From positions 1,046,782 through 1,110,781 of the forward strand of contig NZ_JAAFYS010000002.1 of the NCBI RefSeq assembly GCF_012070395.1: a stretch of 64,000 nucleotides of DNA. The letters are read 5' to 3'. The translations under genes were made by a program, and so were the position numbers. Shown one piece after another: positions 8,391 to 19,104 of this stretch. Numbering within the stretch: the stretch's first letter is position 1; each line of letters begins with the position of its first letter. The notes beneath the pieces are model-generated. The model searched no databases. It had not been told where the DNA came from and saw nothing but the letters and a program-made list of their open reading frames with translations. The stretch is from Pseudoroseicyclus tamaricis (GTDB lineage: Bacteria; Pseudomonadota; Alphaproteobacteria; Rhodobacterales; Rhodobacteraceae).

Positions 8391-8867
8391 TCAGGCCCGG
8401 GGCCGCCACGCGAACAGGCTGTCCCGCTCGCGCCGCCAGTCGATCATGGATCGGTGGAAGCGGGCGAAGGCCAGCAGCCAGAGCAGCGCCAGCGCCGGCG
8501 CCCCGGCCAGAGCCGTGAGCAGCGCGAAGGGGCCGAACATGGTGCCGTAGAGCGGCAGCACCAGCGTCCCCGCCAGCAGCGCCGCGACGACACTGCCCAT
8601 CACCAGCCCCCAGCCGAAGCGCAGCGCGCCCCGCGCCCCCGAATGCCCGTAGTGCCTCCGCACGACCCAGAGCCCGCTCGCCGCCCCGATGCCGCCGGCC
8701 GTCGCCACCCAGAGGCCGTAGCCCGGGCGCAGCGGCTCGAACCCGTTGAGCTGCACGGCCACCCGCAGGGCGACAGCGGCGCCGACCGCGGCGAGCGTCG
8801 CCAGCGCCAGCGCCACGCGCCGCTCTCCGCCCGTCTCGGGCGCCATCAGCCAATGGGGGCGGCGCAT
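8391..8867 (-). CDS. Hypothetical integral membrane protein
   Basis: Protein of 158 aa, no family recognised. About four hydrophobic segments are visible: VALALATLAAVGAAVALRVA, YGLWVATAGGIGAASGLWVV, GWGLVMGSVVAALLAGTLVL and FALLTALAGAPALALLWLLA. An Arg-rich C-terminal tail follows (RFHRSMIDWRRERD). The start at 8867 (MRRPHWLMAPE) has only a weak AGGG upstream. It is convergent with the J-domain gene. A transport role cannot be inferred. Confidence 0.6.
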   Translation of the reverse strand: MRRPHWLMAPETGGERRVALALATLAAVGAAVALRVAVQLNGFEPLRPGYGLWVATAGGIGAASGLWVVRRHYGHSGARGALRFGWGLVMGSVVAALLAGTLVLPLYGTMFGPFALLTALAGAPALALLWLLAFARFHRSMIDWRRERDSLFAWRPRA

Positions 8868-9028
8868 CACCCTTCGCCTCTCGTCAAGCACGCCCGCCTC
8901 TCTGGCCCGCCGGAAAGGCGGGGATGTGGCGCCCCGTCCCCGGATCGTGAACATTGCGTCTCCGAAGCGGAAACGGCGGCGAAGCGGCCGGTCGCCTCTC
9001 ACGACCGACCGCTTCGGTGGGCCAGACG

Positions 9029-9487
9029 CTAGGCAGGGCGGCCGGCCATCGTGGCGTGCAGCGCGAAGCCGCTGGCCACGAGCCCCAGCGCGATGCGCAG
9101 CACGTGCAGCTGCAGCCACGTCGTCAGCGCCGCCGGCACCTCCTCCGGCGGCACCGCGCCGGAGGCGAAGGCGGCGTTGGCCGGCAGGTGATGCACCCCG
9201 GTGACCACCCCGAGACCGACCATTGCCAGCACGGCAGTGATCCACGCCCAGCGGGACCGCGTGTCCCGCCGCGCGATCCAGAGGGAGCCGATGAGCCCGA
9301 TCAGGGCGGGGCCGGCAACCACGGGGATGGTCCGCGAGATGAAGCCGTTGTTCGCCGCGAACCAGGTGAGGAAGGCCTCCGGCGACAGGCTCGTCCAGTA
9401 GCCGCCGAAGGCGAGGCCGATGCAGATCATCGTGCCGACGAAGGCCGCCGAGCCGAGGACCGCGAGGTAGGCAAACAGCGCTCTCAT
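9029..9487 (-). CDS. DUF1772 membrane protein (anthrone-oxygenase-like)
   Basis: Four-segment membrane protein of 152 aa. The pattern FVGTMICIGLAFGGYW, NNGFISRTIPVVAGPALIGL and WLQLHVLRIALGLVASGFAL matches DUF1772, a family that also holds fungal anthrone oxygenases; bacterial members are uncharacterised. ATG at 9487 overlaps the stop of the upstream gene in ATGA, so the pair is translationally coupled and probably controlled by the divergent MarR regulator. Confidence 0.7.
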   Translation of the reverse strand: MRALFAYLAVLGSAAFVGTMICIGLAFGGYWTSLSPEAFLTWFAANNGFISRTIPVVAGPALIGLIGSLWIARRDTRSRWAWITAVLAMVGLGVVTGVHHLPANAAFASGAVPPEEVPAALTTWLQLHVLRIALGLVASGFALHATMAGRPA

Positions 9488-9957
9488 GCCGCAGCCCTCC
9501 GCGCGTTTCTCTCCAGGCGCCGCCCGCGCATCCGCAAGCCGGTGCGCATGTTGAGCCCGAGGAGGACGATGTTCGTCGCCCCCGCCACCAGCTCGACCAG
9601 CTGAACCGTGGTGAAGGTGGTATCCAGGCTGCCGGCATTCGCCTTCCAGCCGAGGAAGATCGCCGAGGGGACGAGCACGAGCACCCCGATCCCGGCGGCG
9701 ACTTTCATCCGCGTCCGCTTCGCCTCCACCTCCGGCGCCCGGGAGCGGCCGGCGAGCCTGAAGCCGCTGGCCCCCGCCCCCGCCAGCGCGATGACCAGAA
9801 CGGGCAGCACGAAGAGGATGGCGGTGCGGACAGAGACGATCCCGTCATGGCCAAGGAAGAGCTCGGCAATGGTCGCCGACAGCCAGAAGCTGAGGATGGT
9901 CAGAAGCGCGATCGAGGACGAGACCGCGTGTAGCGTGACGAGACGTGAGCGTGGCAT
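9484..9957 (-). CDS. Hypothetical four-TM membrane protein
   Basis: Protein of 157 aa with four hydrophobic stretches (SSSIALLTILSFWLSATIAELF, IVSVRTAILFVLPVLVIALA, KVAAGIGVLVLVPSAIFLGW, VQLVELVAGATNIVLLGL) and a basic C-terminus. No named family recognised; the size and layout resemble small heme-free quinone-pool or DUF-type membrane proteins, but that is a guess. Start at 9957 with AAGGAT upstream. It is first in a two-gene operon, divergent from the MarR gene across a palindrome-rich 78-bp region. Confidence 0.65.
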   Translation of the reverse strand: MPRSRLVTLHAVSSSIALLTILSFWLSATIAELFLGHDGIVSVRTAILFVLPVLVIALAGAGASGFRLAGRSRAPEVEAKRTRMKVAAGIGVLVLVPSAIFLGWKANAGSLDTTFTTVQLVELVAGATNIVLLGLNMRTGLRMRGRRLERNARRAAA

Positions 9958-9968
9958 GGCATGATCCT

Positions 9969-10020
9969 TTGCATAGCTTGCTATCAAATCGCAGGTAGCA
10001 TTGCATTGCGTGCTATGCAA
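9969..10020. promoter_or_regulatory. Palindrome cluster, probable MarR operator
   Basis: In the divergent region between the membrane operon (start 9957) and the MarR gene (start 10036) lie: ATAGC-TT-GCTAT (9973-9984), TAGCA...TGCTA (9996-10000 / 10011-10015), TTGCAT...ATGCAA (10001-10006 / 10015-10020), and a long-range TTGCATAGC / GCTATGCAA pair (9969-9977 / 10012-10020). Shared half-sites suggest two adjacent dimer sites covering both promoters. The assignment to the neighbouring MarR is inferred. Confidence 0.65.
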
Positions 10021-10035
10021 GTGTACCTGCCCCGC

Positions 10036-10509
10036 ATGACCACGCCTACCAGCACCTTCGACCGCACCCGCTCCACCGGTTATCTGGCCAACCACATGGC
10101 GCGGCTCTTCGCGCAGCGCCTGCATGAGCGCATCCGCCCGCTCGGCCTCGCGCCCGCGCAGTTCATGAGCCTGCTGGAGTTGTGGGAGAATGACGGCCTG
10201 ACCCAGCGCGAGCTGGTCGAGCGGCTCGATGTCGAGCAGGCCACCATGGCCAACACGCTCTCGCGCATGGAGCGTGACGGCCTCATCGAGCGCCGCGCCC
10301 ACGAGAGCGACGCCCGGGCGAAGCGCATCCACCTGACCGACCGCGCCCGCGCCCTCCGCGCGCCCGCCGAGGCCGCCGCCCGCGAGGTCAACGCGCTTGC
10401 GCTGGGGCAGATGAGCGCGGAGGAGCGCGATCAGTTTGTCGGGTGGATCAAGCGCGCCATCGCGGGGCTGCAGGAGGGCGACGAGGGCGAAGAACCGGCC
10501 GGCCGGTAG
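10036..10509 (+). CDS. MarR-family transcriptional regulator
   Basis: Winged-helix regulator of 157 aa. The wHTH includes LTQRELVERLDVEQATMANTLSRMERDGLIERRAHESDARAKRIHL, the recognition helix plus the DxRxK wing of MarR. Flanking helices form the dimer interface. Start ATG at 10036 (MTTPTSTFDRTRS) is chosen because the frame upstream runs through the operator palindromes; an ATG at 10015 is possible. No strong Shine-Dalgarno is seen. It probably represses itself and the divergent membrane pair; the ligand is unknown. Confidence 0.83.
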   Translation: MTTPTSTFDRTRSTGYLANHMARLFAQRLHERIRPLGLAPAQFMSLLELWENDGLTQRELVERLDVEQATMANTLSRMERDGLIERRAHESDARAKRIHLTDRARALRAPAEAAAREVNALALGQMSAEERDQFVGWIKRAIAGLQEGDEGEEPAGR

Positions 10510-10585
10510 CTACCGCGCCGGATGGGAGACCGTCCCAGCGGCGTCGATGACGACGGACGCTCGTCGCAGGCGCGAAAGCCCCCGC

Positions 10586-11725
10586 CTAGCCGCCAGCCCC
10601 CGCCTCGCCCACCGGCGTCCCCGTCACCAGCATCTCGTCCTCCGGCGACGGCCCCGCGCTCACGCCCAGCTCCGCCCCGACGGGCCAGAGGTCGCCCGGC
10701 AGCTGCAGCACCACCTCTCCGCCCGGCCGCAACGCGCCGAGCGGCTGCGGCGGCTGGCCCTCGGGGAGGAGCCAGAGCCAGTAGCTCTCCGCCTCCGCGC
10801 CCGTCTCGCCCAACGCCGCCGTCAGCCGGCCCTCCGTGACGTCGGCGGCGAGCGTCAGCCCGGCCGGCTCCTCGGCCACCACCGGCGCCGGCGGCTCGCC
10901 CATGCCGGGCACGAGGCCCGTCCGCACCGCCACGATCAGCACCAGCGCCGCGATGGCGCCGCCCGCGATGGCGGGCACGATGCCGAGCCGGCGCCAGAGC
11001 GGCCCCCGCTCCTCCCCGAAGAGCCGGCCGAGGAGCCGGGCGCGCAAAGCCGGATCGGGCGGGACGGGCGGCAGATCCTCGGCGAAGAGCGTGAAATGCG
11101 CCGCCCAGTCCGCCTCCTCGTCGGCCAGCTCGGGCATCACCCCCTCCGCCTCTCGGTAGGCCTCGCTCTCCTCCTGCGACAAAAGGCCCAGCGCCTCCTC
11201 GGCGGCGAGGATCTGGTACTCCGCGAAATCGTCGAACGCCTCGCCCCGCTCGTCGTCCCGCATCAGGGCGAGGTTGTCTCGCAGCCACGCCCGCACGCCC
11301 ATCAGCGCCATCGCGTGCTCCTTGGCGAGCCGGTCGTAGCCGGCGCCGAAGAGCCACGCCTGCCGGATGGCGATCAGCGCGTCCTCGTCGAGGCTCTCGG
11401 CCGCCGGGTTGAGCGCGAGGTACCGCTCCGGCTCCGGCAACTCCGGCAGCTTGCCCGGCGGCTCCTGCCTCGCGGCGGCCTCCCGGTGCAGTCGCATGAG
11501 CAGGAAGGCCCGCGCCGTCCGCCCCGAGGCGGGGAACCCTGCCCCCTCCTGCCATGCCGAGCGGAACGCCGCCTCCATCGCCTCCGCCGCCGCCTCGCCC
11601 TCCCCCAGCATGGCGCGGGCGAGGCCGTTGAGGCGCGGCGCCGCCTCGGCGAAGAGCCGCGAGAGCGCCTCCCGGTCGCCATCGGCCACCCGCCGCATCG
11701 CCTCTGTCAGCGCGTCCTCCGCCAT
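10586..11725 (-). CDS. Putative ECF sigma factor fused to RskA-type anti-sigma factor
   Basis: Single 379-aa chain that reads as two proteins normally encoded separately. Residues about 5-85 (MRRVADGDREALSRLFAEAA, AEAMEAAFRSAWQEG) follow the sigma region-2 pattern. Residues about 112-156 (IAIRQAWLFGAGYDRLAKEH, VRAWLRDNLALMRD) follow region 4. From about 165 the sequence is anti-sigma-like: FAEYQILAAEEALGLLSQEE, then LRARLLGRLFGE, one membrane segment (about 249-268), and a periplasmic C-terminal domain with YWLWLLPEG-x-PQPLGAL like RskA. Acidic changes in region 2 suggest the sigma half may be degenerate. Start 11725 has GGAGGAAGG upstream. It is divergent from cobS. Function is inferred from motifs read by eye. 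Confidence 0.65.
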   Translation of the reverse strand: MAEDALTEAMRRVADGDREALSRLFAEAAPRLNGLARAMLGEGEAAAEAMEAAFRSAWQEGAGFPASGRTARAFLLMRLHREAAARQEPPGKLPELPEPERYLALNPAAESLDEDALIAIRQAWLFGAGYDRLAKEHAMALMGVRAWLRDNLALMRDDERGEAFDDFAEYQILAAEEALGLLSQEESEAYREAEGVMPELADEEADWAAHFTLFAEDLPPVPPDPALRARLLGRLFGEERGPLWRRLGIVPAIAGGAIAALVLIVAVRTGLVPGMGEPPAPVVAEEPAGLTLAADVTEGRLTAALGETGAEAESYWLWLLPEGQPPQPLGALRPGGEVVLQLPGDLWPVGAELGVSAGPSPEDEMLVTGTPVGEAGAGG

Positions 11726-11897
11726 ACCGTCCTTCCTCCGGGCTTCTCTCTTTTTCGCTCTGCGGACAGGATGATGGCGCAACCGGCCCAAAACGCAAGC
11801 GACGCGCCGTTTCGTGCGCAATCCCGCCCCTCCTCGGCTTGCGCTTGGCGCCGAGGCGTTGCAGGAGAGGCAGGACCTGACAGACGGGAGGATCGAC

Positions 11898-12884
11898 ATG
11901 GCCGAGCAGGACCTCGACAGCAAGATGACGCCCACCGAGGAGCTTTCGGTGCGCGAGGTCTTCGGCATCGAGACCGACATGAAGGTGCGCGGCTTCGCCG
12001 ATGCGAGCGATCGCGTGCCGGCCATCGACCCGACCTACAAGTTCGACCCGGACACGACGCTCGCCATCCTCGCCGGCTTCTCCCACAACCGCCGCGTGAT
12101 GATCCAAGGGTATCACGGCACGGGCAAATCGACCCATATCGAGCAGGTCGCCGCCCGCCTCAACTGGCCGACGGTGCGCGTCAACCTCGACAGCCACATC
12201 TCCCGGATCGACCTGATCGGGAAGGATGCGATCAAGCTGCGCGACGGCAAGCAGGTGACGGAATTCCACGAGGGCATCCTGCCCTGGGCGCTGCGCAACC
12301 CCGTCGCCATCGTCTTCGACGAATACGACGCCGGCCGCGCCGACGTGATGTTCGTCATCCAGCGCGTCCTAGAGCATGACGGCAAGCTGACGCTGCTCGA
12401 CCAGAACGAGATCATCACGCCGAACAAGTATTTCCGCCTCTTCGCCACGGCGAACACGGTGGGCCTCGGCGACACGACGGGCCTCTACCACGGCACCCAG
12501 CAGATCAACCAGGCGCAGATGGACCGCTGGTCCCTCGTCGCCACGCTGAACTACCTCAGCCACGATGCGGAAGCCGCGATCGTGCTGGCGAAGTGCCCGC
12601 ACTACAACACCGAGAAGGGCCGCGACCAGATCAACCAGATGGTGACGGTCGCCGACCTGACGCGGACGGCCTTCATGAACGGCGACCTGTCGACGGTCAT
12701 GTCCCCCCGCACGGTGATCAACTGGGCGCAGAACGCCGAGATCTTCCGCAACATCGGCTACGCCTTCCGCCTGTCGTTCCTCAACAAGTGCGACGAGCTG
12801 GAGCGGCAGACGGTCGCCGAGTTCTACCAGCGCTGCTTCGACGACGAGCTGCCGGAGAGCGCGGTGAGCATGGCCGCCGGCTGA
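11898..12884 (+). CDS. cobS: Cobaltochelatase subunit CobS
   Basis: AAA+ ATPase subunit of aerobic cobaltochelatase, which with CobT drives CobN insertion of cobalt into hydrogenobyrinate a,c-diamide for vitamin B12. 328 aa. Walker [10 protein letters not shown] (about 97-105), Walker B IVFDEYD, and a sensor-1 Asn in [11 protein letters not shown]. The N-terminal [15 protein letters not shown] is typical of CobS. Start 11898 with GGAGG six bases before. The usual neighbour cobT does not follow; a terminator-like hairpin comes about 90 bp downstream. Confidence 0.93.
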   Translation: MAEQDLDSKMTPTEELSVREVFGIETDMKVRGFADASDRVPAIDPTYKFDPDTTLAILAGFSHNRRVMIQGYHGTGKSTHIEQVAARLNWPTVRVNLDSHISRIDLIGKDAIKLRDGKQVTEFHEGILPWALRNPVAIVFDEYDAGRADVMFVIQRVLEHDGKLTLLDQNEIITPNKYFRLFATANTVGLGDTTGLYHGTQQINQAQMDRWSLVATLNYLSHDAEAAIVLAKCPHYNTEKGRDQINQMVTVADLTRTAFMNGDLSTVMSPRTVINWAQNAEIFRNIGYAFRLSFLNKCDELERQTVAEFYQRCFDDELPESAVSMAAG

Positions 12885-12973
12885 CGTTGGGAGCGGCGAG
12901 GGCCCATTGCCCCGCCACTGTCCGTCTCGGCGACCGGTTCGCTCGCCTCCCTTTCAGACACTACATCCCTCCG

Positions 12974-12999
12974 CCCGGGGCGCTCATCTGCGCCCCGGG
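12974..12999 (+). terminator. Stem-loop downstream of cobS
   Basis: Perfect 10-bp stem CCCGGGGCGC / GCGCCCCGGG with loop TCATCT. There is no U-tract, so it is either an RNA 3'-end stabiliser or a rho-assisted stop. Confidence 0.5.
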
Positions 13000-13128
13000 C
13001 GCGCCCCTTCCGGCGCCGAGGTCGGCCGCTTAGCCGCCCCGCCTGACGCACCGCAGCATCCTTCGGGTGCCCCCTGCAACTTTCGTCTCCCGCCCGGCGT
13101 TCTCTGAGCTCAATTCCTCGGAGACATC

Positions 13129-14805
13129 ATGAACCACGTCGACACGCTTTTCGCGACGATCACCGGTGCGGCGGAGAGCTCCGGGCTGGCAGACGACGGT
13201 CCGGCTCCGGTGCGGATCGGCATCGTCGGCGGTGGCCCGACGTCAGTCTATACGCTCCTGCATCTCATCCGCTCCCAGGTGCCGCTTCAGATCACGATCT
13301 ACGAGCGCGAGGGCTCCGCCGGGCCGGGGATGCCCTACCGCGAGGGCACCAACGACGCCATCATGCTGTCGAACATCGATTCCCGCGAGGTGCCGCCCGT
13401 CACGCGCACCCTCGTCGGCTTCCTGCGCTCGCTCGATAGCGAACAGCTCAGGGCCTACGAGGTGACGCGGAGCGAGATCGACGAATCGACCTTCTACCCG
13501 CGCCTCGTGCTCGGGGCCTTCTACACGGCCGAGCTGGCGGAGGTTGTCGCCCGCGGCCGCAGCTCCGGCCATTCCATCGAGATCGCCACGCGCCATCACG
13601 TGGCGGATATCGCGCCGGGCCCGGACGGCACCATCGTCACGGCCCGCACGACGGAGGGGCTGGAGCACCGCCTGCACGATCACGTCGTCATCGCGACGGG
13701 CCACGACTGGCCCGACCAGGTGATGTCCAACGGCGTCGCACTCCGCAGCCCCTGGCCTGCTCACAGCCTGCGCCCGCTGGCGCGGCAGCGGGTGGCGATC
13801 CTCGGCTCCTCCCTCTCCGCCATCGACGTGGTGGTGACGCTGGCGACCGCCGCCGGCGCCTTCGTGGAAGAGGGCGAGGGCCTCGTCTGGGAGCCAGAGG
13901 GCGACGCGCAGGAGATGGACGTCACGCTCCTCTCCAGGAAGGGCCTGCTGCCGGAGGCCGACTGGTACTACCCGCTCCCCCTGCCGGAGCTTGAGCACAT
14001 GACGCCCGAGGCCGTCGCGAAGGAGGCGAAGGCCGGGCAATCGGGCCTCCTGACCCGCATTTTCGCCCTTCTCGCCGCCGAGATGAAGGCGGCGGACCCG
14101 GCCTATGCCGCCCGCGTCTCGCTTGCCGAGGTCGAAGGCTTCGCCGAGCGGCACTTCGCAGAGCGGCTGGCGAGTGATCCCTGGGACTGGGCGCGCGCCA
14201 ACCTCGCCGAGGCGGCGGCCAACCGGCGCAGCGAGACAATCGTTCAATGGCGGCGCGTGCTCGTCACCGCGCACGAGGTGCTGGAGGAGGTGACGCCGCG
14301 CCTGTCTGACGCCGATCTGGAGCGCTTCCACAAACATCTGAAGCCGGTCTTCACCGACGGCTATGCCAGCGTCCCGCACCGCTCCATCAAGCGGCTGCTC
14401 GCGCTGCACGATGCCGGTCGCCTGCACCTTGAGCGCGTCGGCAGCGAGACCCTGCCGGAGGCAGATGGCCACGCTGTCCGCTTCGATCTGGAGAGCGGCC
14501 CGCTGATCGTGGACGCGGTGGTCGACGCCCGGGGCCAGCGCGCCACCACGCTGGAGCAGCTGGGCTTCCGCAGCCTGACGCGTGCGACGCAGTCAGACGC
14601 CTTCCCCCCGAGCGAAGGCTACAATGTCCCGCTCGCGGCGGAGCAGCCGGGCAGCGTGCAATGCCTCGCCCTCCCCGTCCTCCTGCGCAGCCGGCCCTTC
14701 GTCCAAGGGCTCGTCAACGCCGCCGACATGGGCGAGCACGCCGCGGCCGAGATCCTGAGCCACCTGCCGGCCGCCGCAGAGAGCCCCGCACGGCAGACTG
14801 CGTGA
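13129..14805 (+). CDS. FAD/NAD(P)-binding protein (HpyO-like domain family)
   Basis: Cytosolic flavoprotein of 558 aa. N-terminal Rossmann motif IGIVGGGPTSVYTLLHL (about 30-46) followed by ITIYEREGSAGPGMPY, the FAD-NAD(P)-binding family pattern. A second nucleotide-binding segment RVAILGSSLSAIDVVVTL lies near residue 222. The C-terminal part holds VVDARGQ. Family members include FAD-dependent urate hydroxylase and oxidoreductases of unknown substrate; the reaction is not assignable. Start has GGAGACATC before it. It stands alone, about 240 bp after cobS. Downstream 14806-15036 shows only a run of GGTGCACGC-type direct repeats. Confidence 0.75.
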   Translation: MNHVDTLFATITGAAESSGLADDGPAPVRIGIVGGGPTSVYTLLHLIRSQVPLQITIYEREGSAGPGMPYREGTNDAIMLSNIDSREVPPVTRTLVGFLRSLDSEQLRAYEVTRSEIDESTFYPRLVLGAFYTAELAEVVARGRSSGHSIEIATRHHVADIAPGPDGTIVTARTTEGLEHRLHDHVVIATGHDWPDQVMSNGVALRSPWPAHSLRPLARQRVAILGSSLSAIDVVVTLATAAGAFVEEGEGLVWEPEGDAQEMDVTLLSRKGLLPEADWYYPLPLPELEHMTPEAVAKEAKAGQSGLLTRIFALLAAEMKAADPAYAARVSLAEVEGFAERHFAERLASDPWDWARANLAEAAANRRSETIVQWRRVLVTAHEVLEEVTPRLSDADLERFHKHLKPVFTDGYASVPHRSIKRLLALHDAGRLHLERVGSETLPEADGHAVRFDLESGPLIVDAVVDARGQRATTLEQLGFRSLTRATQSDAFPPSEGYNVPLAAEQPGSVQCLALPVLLRSRPFVQGLVNAADMGEHAAAEILSHLPAAAESPARQTA

Positions 14806-15036
14806 CGGATCAGGCCGGGGGGCTTGGCGTTTGTGACCCGTAAGTCGCGCCGCCCTCGGCGCTCGGCCGCTTCTTCAGCAAGCGTCGTTCCTCGCCCTCA
14901 CGCGACGCTTCAACAGCGTGGCGGAGGCGGCTCCCATGTTCGAGCCGACCTCCCCCGTCCACACGAGCCCCGGCGGCGAAACCGGCGCACGCGCGGTGCA
15001 CGCCCGGTGCACGCGCAGCGCACCGCCCAAAACGGC

Positions 15037-15927
15037 CTATCCCTCCAGCACGTCCCGCCACGAATGCTGCGGATCGAAGCCGACCAGCTTCTTGGCCTTG
15101 GCGTTGGAATAGAACGTCTCGTGCTCCCCCATCTCCCCCTTCATCGGCACGCCGTCGTAGAAGCGCTCCATGATCTCGGCCGTGGAAATCCCCACCGACG
15201 CATCGTCGTTGGAGACGTTGAACACCTCGTATCCCAGCCCGTCAGTGGCGAGGCAGCAGTTCACCATCCGCCCCAGATCGCGCGCGTCGATATAGGCGAA
15301 GATGTTGCGGCGGCGGAGTGACGGGTCTTCCATGAACGCCGGGAACATCTCAGCATATTCATGGGGTTCGATGACGTTGTTGATCCGCAGCCCGTAGATG
15401 TCCGCCCCCGTCCGGGCCTGGAAGCTGCGCGCCGTGACCTCGTTCGCCACCTTGGACATGGCGTAGGAATCCTCCGGCACCGTCGGGTGCTCCTCGTCCA
15501 CCGGAACGTAATCCGGCTTGCGCTCGCCTTGCGCGAAGCACACCCCGTAGGTCGTCTCGGAGGAGGCGAAGATCACCTTGCGGATGCCCAGCCGCGTCGC
15601 CGCCTCCAGCACGTTGTAGGTGGCCAGCACGTTGATCCGGTAGGTCTCGCTGTCCGGCTTCAGCAGGATCCGCGGAATGGCCGCGAAATGCACCACCGCA
15701 TCATACCTCGGCACCCCCGGCGCCTCATCCAGATCGGCGAAGCTCGCCGCCTGCGCCATCGAGGAATAGACCTGCCCCGCATCCGTCAGCTCGACGTCGA
15801 GGTTGTTCACGCCCTCGAGGTCCAGCGGCGTGTGATCGACGTTCGTCACCTCGTGGCCGGCCTTGATCAGCTCGGGGATCGCATGGCGCCCGGCCTTGCC
15901 CGCTCCGCCCGTGAAATAAACCCGCAT
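15037..15927 (-). CDS. NAD-dependent epimerase/dehydratase (extended SDR)
   Basis: Nucleotide-sugar-type SDR of 296 aa. Cofactor motif FTGGAGKAGRH (G-x2-G-x2-G), acidic residue in NVDHTPLDLEG pointing to NAD, catalytic SSETTYG and YAMSK (Y-x3-K). VVHFAAIP and RINNVIEPHEY are typical of the family. The substrate is unknown; no sugar biosynthesis genes are adjacent. Start 15927 follows a GAGGGAGAG purine run. Divergent from the flavoprotein at 16083. Confidence 0.8.
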   Translation of the reverse strand: MRVYFTGGAGKAGRHAIPELIKAGHEVTNVDHTPLDLEGVNNLDVELTDAGQVYSSMAQAASFADLDEAPGVPRYDAVVHFAAIPRILLKPDSETYRINVLATYNVLEAATRLGIRKVIFASSETTYGVCFAQGERKPDYVPVDEEHPTVPEDSYAMSKVANEVTARSFQARTGADIYGLRINNVIEPHEYAEMFPAFMEDPSLRRRNIFAYIDARDLGRMVNCCLATDGLGYEVFNVSNDDASVGISTAEIMERFYDGVPMKGEMGEHETFYSNAKAKKLVGFDPQHSWRDVLEG

Positions 15928-15995
15928 CGCTCTCTCCCTCTTTCTGCAAAGACCCTCGCCCAACGCGCCGGGGGCCTCAAGAGGTTCCACCCTAA

Positions 15996-16061
15996 TTCGT
16001 AACTCTTCCGGTTACAAACTCTTGCGCTGGCGGAATGTCATGCACTATATGAAGTTACGAA
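15996..16061. promoter_or_regulatory. Inverted TTCGTAACT operator pair
   Basis: TTCGTAACT (15996-16004) and its inverted copy AGTTACGAA (16053-16061) flank a relatively AT-rich region with a third similar half, GGTTACAAACT (16010-16020). They sit upstream of the flavoprotein gene (16083) and divergent SDR gene (15927). No regulator gene is adjacent. The motif is compatible with HxlR/MarR-type binding, which is an inference. Confidence 0.55.
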
Positions 16062-16082
16062 ACTTGCCCGAAAGGATCCCCC

Positions 16083-16988
16083 ATGCCCAGCCCCGCTCCC
16101 GCCGACGTGCTCATCATCGGCGGCTCCTATGCCGGCCTCTCCGCAGCCCTGCAGCTCCTCCGCCCCGGCCGGCGCGTCACGATCATCGATGCCGGCCAGC
16201 GCCGGAACCGCTTCGCCGCCCATGCCCACAACCTCATCGGCTTCGACGGTGTCCCGCCGGGTGAGATCGCGGCCCGCGCCCGGGCCGATGTGATGGCCTA
16301 TCCGACGCTCACCTGGGTGGAGGGCTTGGCCGAGAGCGTCAGCCGAGGCCCCGAGGGCTTCACCGCGACCCTCACCGATGGCAGCCGCCAGTCCGGCGCG
16401 CAGCTCATCCTCGCCACCGGCGTTGCCGACGAGCTGCCGGGCACGCCCGGCCTCGCGCCGCTTTGGGGCAGCCATGTCTTTCACTGCCCCTATTGCCACG
16501 GTACCGAGCTTGGCGGCCGACGCGCCGCGGTGCTGGCGAGCGCGCCCGTCTCCCGCCATCAGGCGCAGATGGTGCGCGACTGGGGGCCCGTCACCTACCT
16601 GGCGAACGGCGCCGATCCGCTCGATGAGGCGACCCTCGCCGATTTCGCCGCCCGCGACGTCGCCATCGAGACCGCCCCCGTCACCTCCGTCGCCGCGGCG
16701 GGCGCCGATATCGAGACCCGCCTCGCCGATGGCCGCGCTCTCACCTTTGCCGGCCTCTTCATCGCGCCCGCCCAGCGCCCCGCCTCGCCCATCGCCGCCC
16801 AGCTCGGCTGCGACACCGAAGAGACGCCCTTCGGCAGCGGCCTCCGCGTCGGCCCGATGCAGGAAACCTCGGTGCCCGGCGTCTTCGCCTGCGGCGACCT
16901 CGCCGCCGGCCCCCAATCGCTCGCCGCCGCCATCGGCCGCGGCCAGATGGCCGGCGCCGGCGCCCACCGCGCCCTCCTCTTCCCCTGA
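16083..16988 (+). CDS. Thioredoxin-reductase-like NAD(P)/FAD oxidoreductase
   Basis: Flavoprotein of 301 aa, two dinucleotide domains. FAD motif VLIIGGSYAGLSAALQL (about 9-25), ATG motif LILATGVADELPG, a CPYC pair within HCPYCHGTELGG at the thioredoxin-reductase redox position, and C-terminal GVFACGDLAAGPQS binding FAD. The second Rossmann glycine motif is poor (AVLASAPVS), so NADPH use is uncertain. Such proteins often act with HxlR regulators in stress responses. Start 16083 after AAAGGATC. The 148 bp to parE show nothing further. Confidence 0.8.
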   Translation: MPSPAPADVLIIGGSYAGLSAALQLLRPGRRVTIIDAGQRRNRFAAHAHNLIGFDGVPPGEIAARARADVMAYPTLTWVEGLAESVSRGPEGFTATLTDGSRQSGAQLILATGVADELPGTPGLAPLWGSHVFHCPYCHGTELGGRRAAVLASAPVSRHQAQMVRDWGPVTYLANGADPLDEATLADFAARDVAIETAPVTSVAAAGADIETRLADGRALTFAGLFIAPAQRPASPIAAQLGCDTEETPFGSGLRVGPMQETSVPGVFACGDLAAGPQSLAAAIGRGQMAGAGAHRALLFP

Positions 16989-17136
16989 TCCGATCTTCGA
17001 CAGCCAGATATCCTCGGGGGGACTGCCAACGGCAGCGGGGGCATCTCGCCCTCCGGCTGCGCGCTCCTGCCCCGCGCGGCATTGCCGAAGCCGCCCTGCC
17101 CTGTCACAATGGCGCCACAGGCAACATAACGAGAAC

Positions 17137-19100
<1,964 letters not shown>

Positions 19101-19104
<4 letters not shown>

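Noticed and set aside
14806..15036. Possible RNA gene between the flavoprotein and SDR gene
   Set aside because: Only weak GGTGCACGC direct repeats; no cloverleaf or strong terminator was seen.
16378..17136. N-terminal extension of parE to 16378
   Set aside because: It runs out of frame through the flavoprotein gene and is Pro/Ser/Ala-rich; the GHKL domain begins after 17137.
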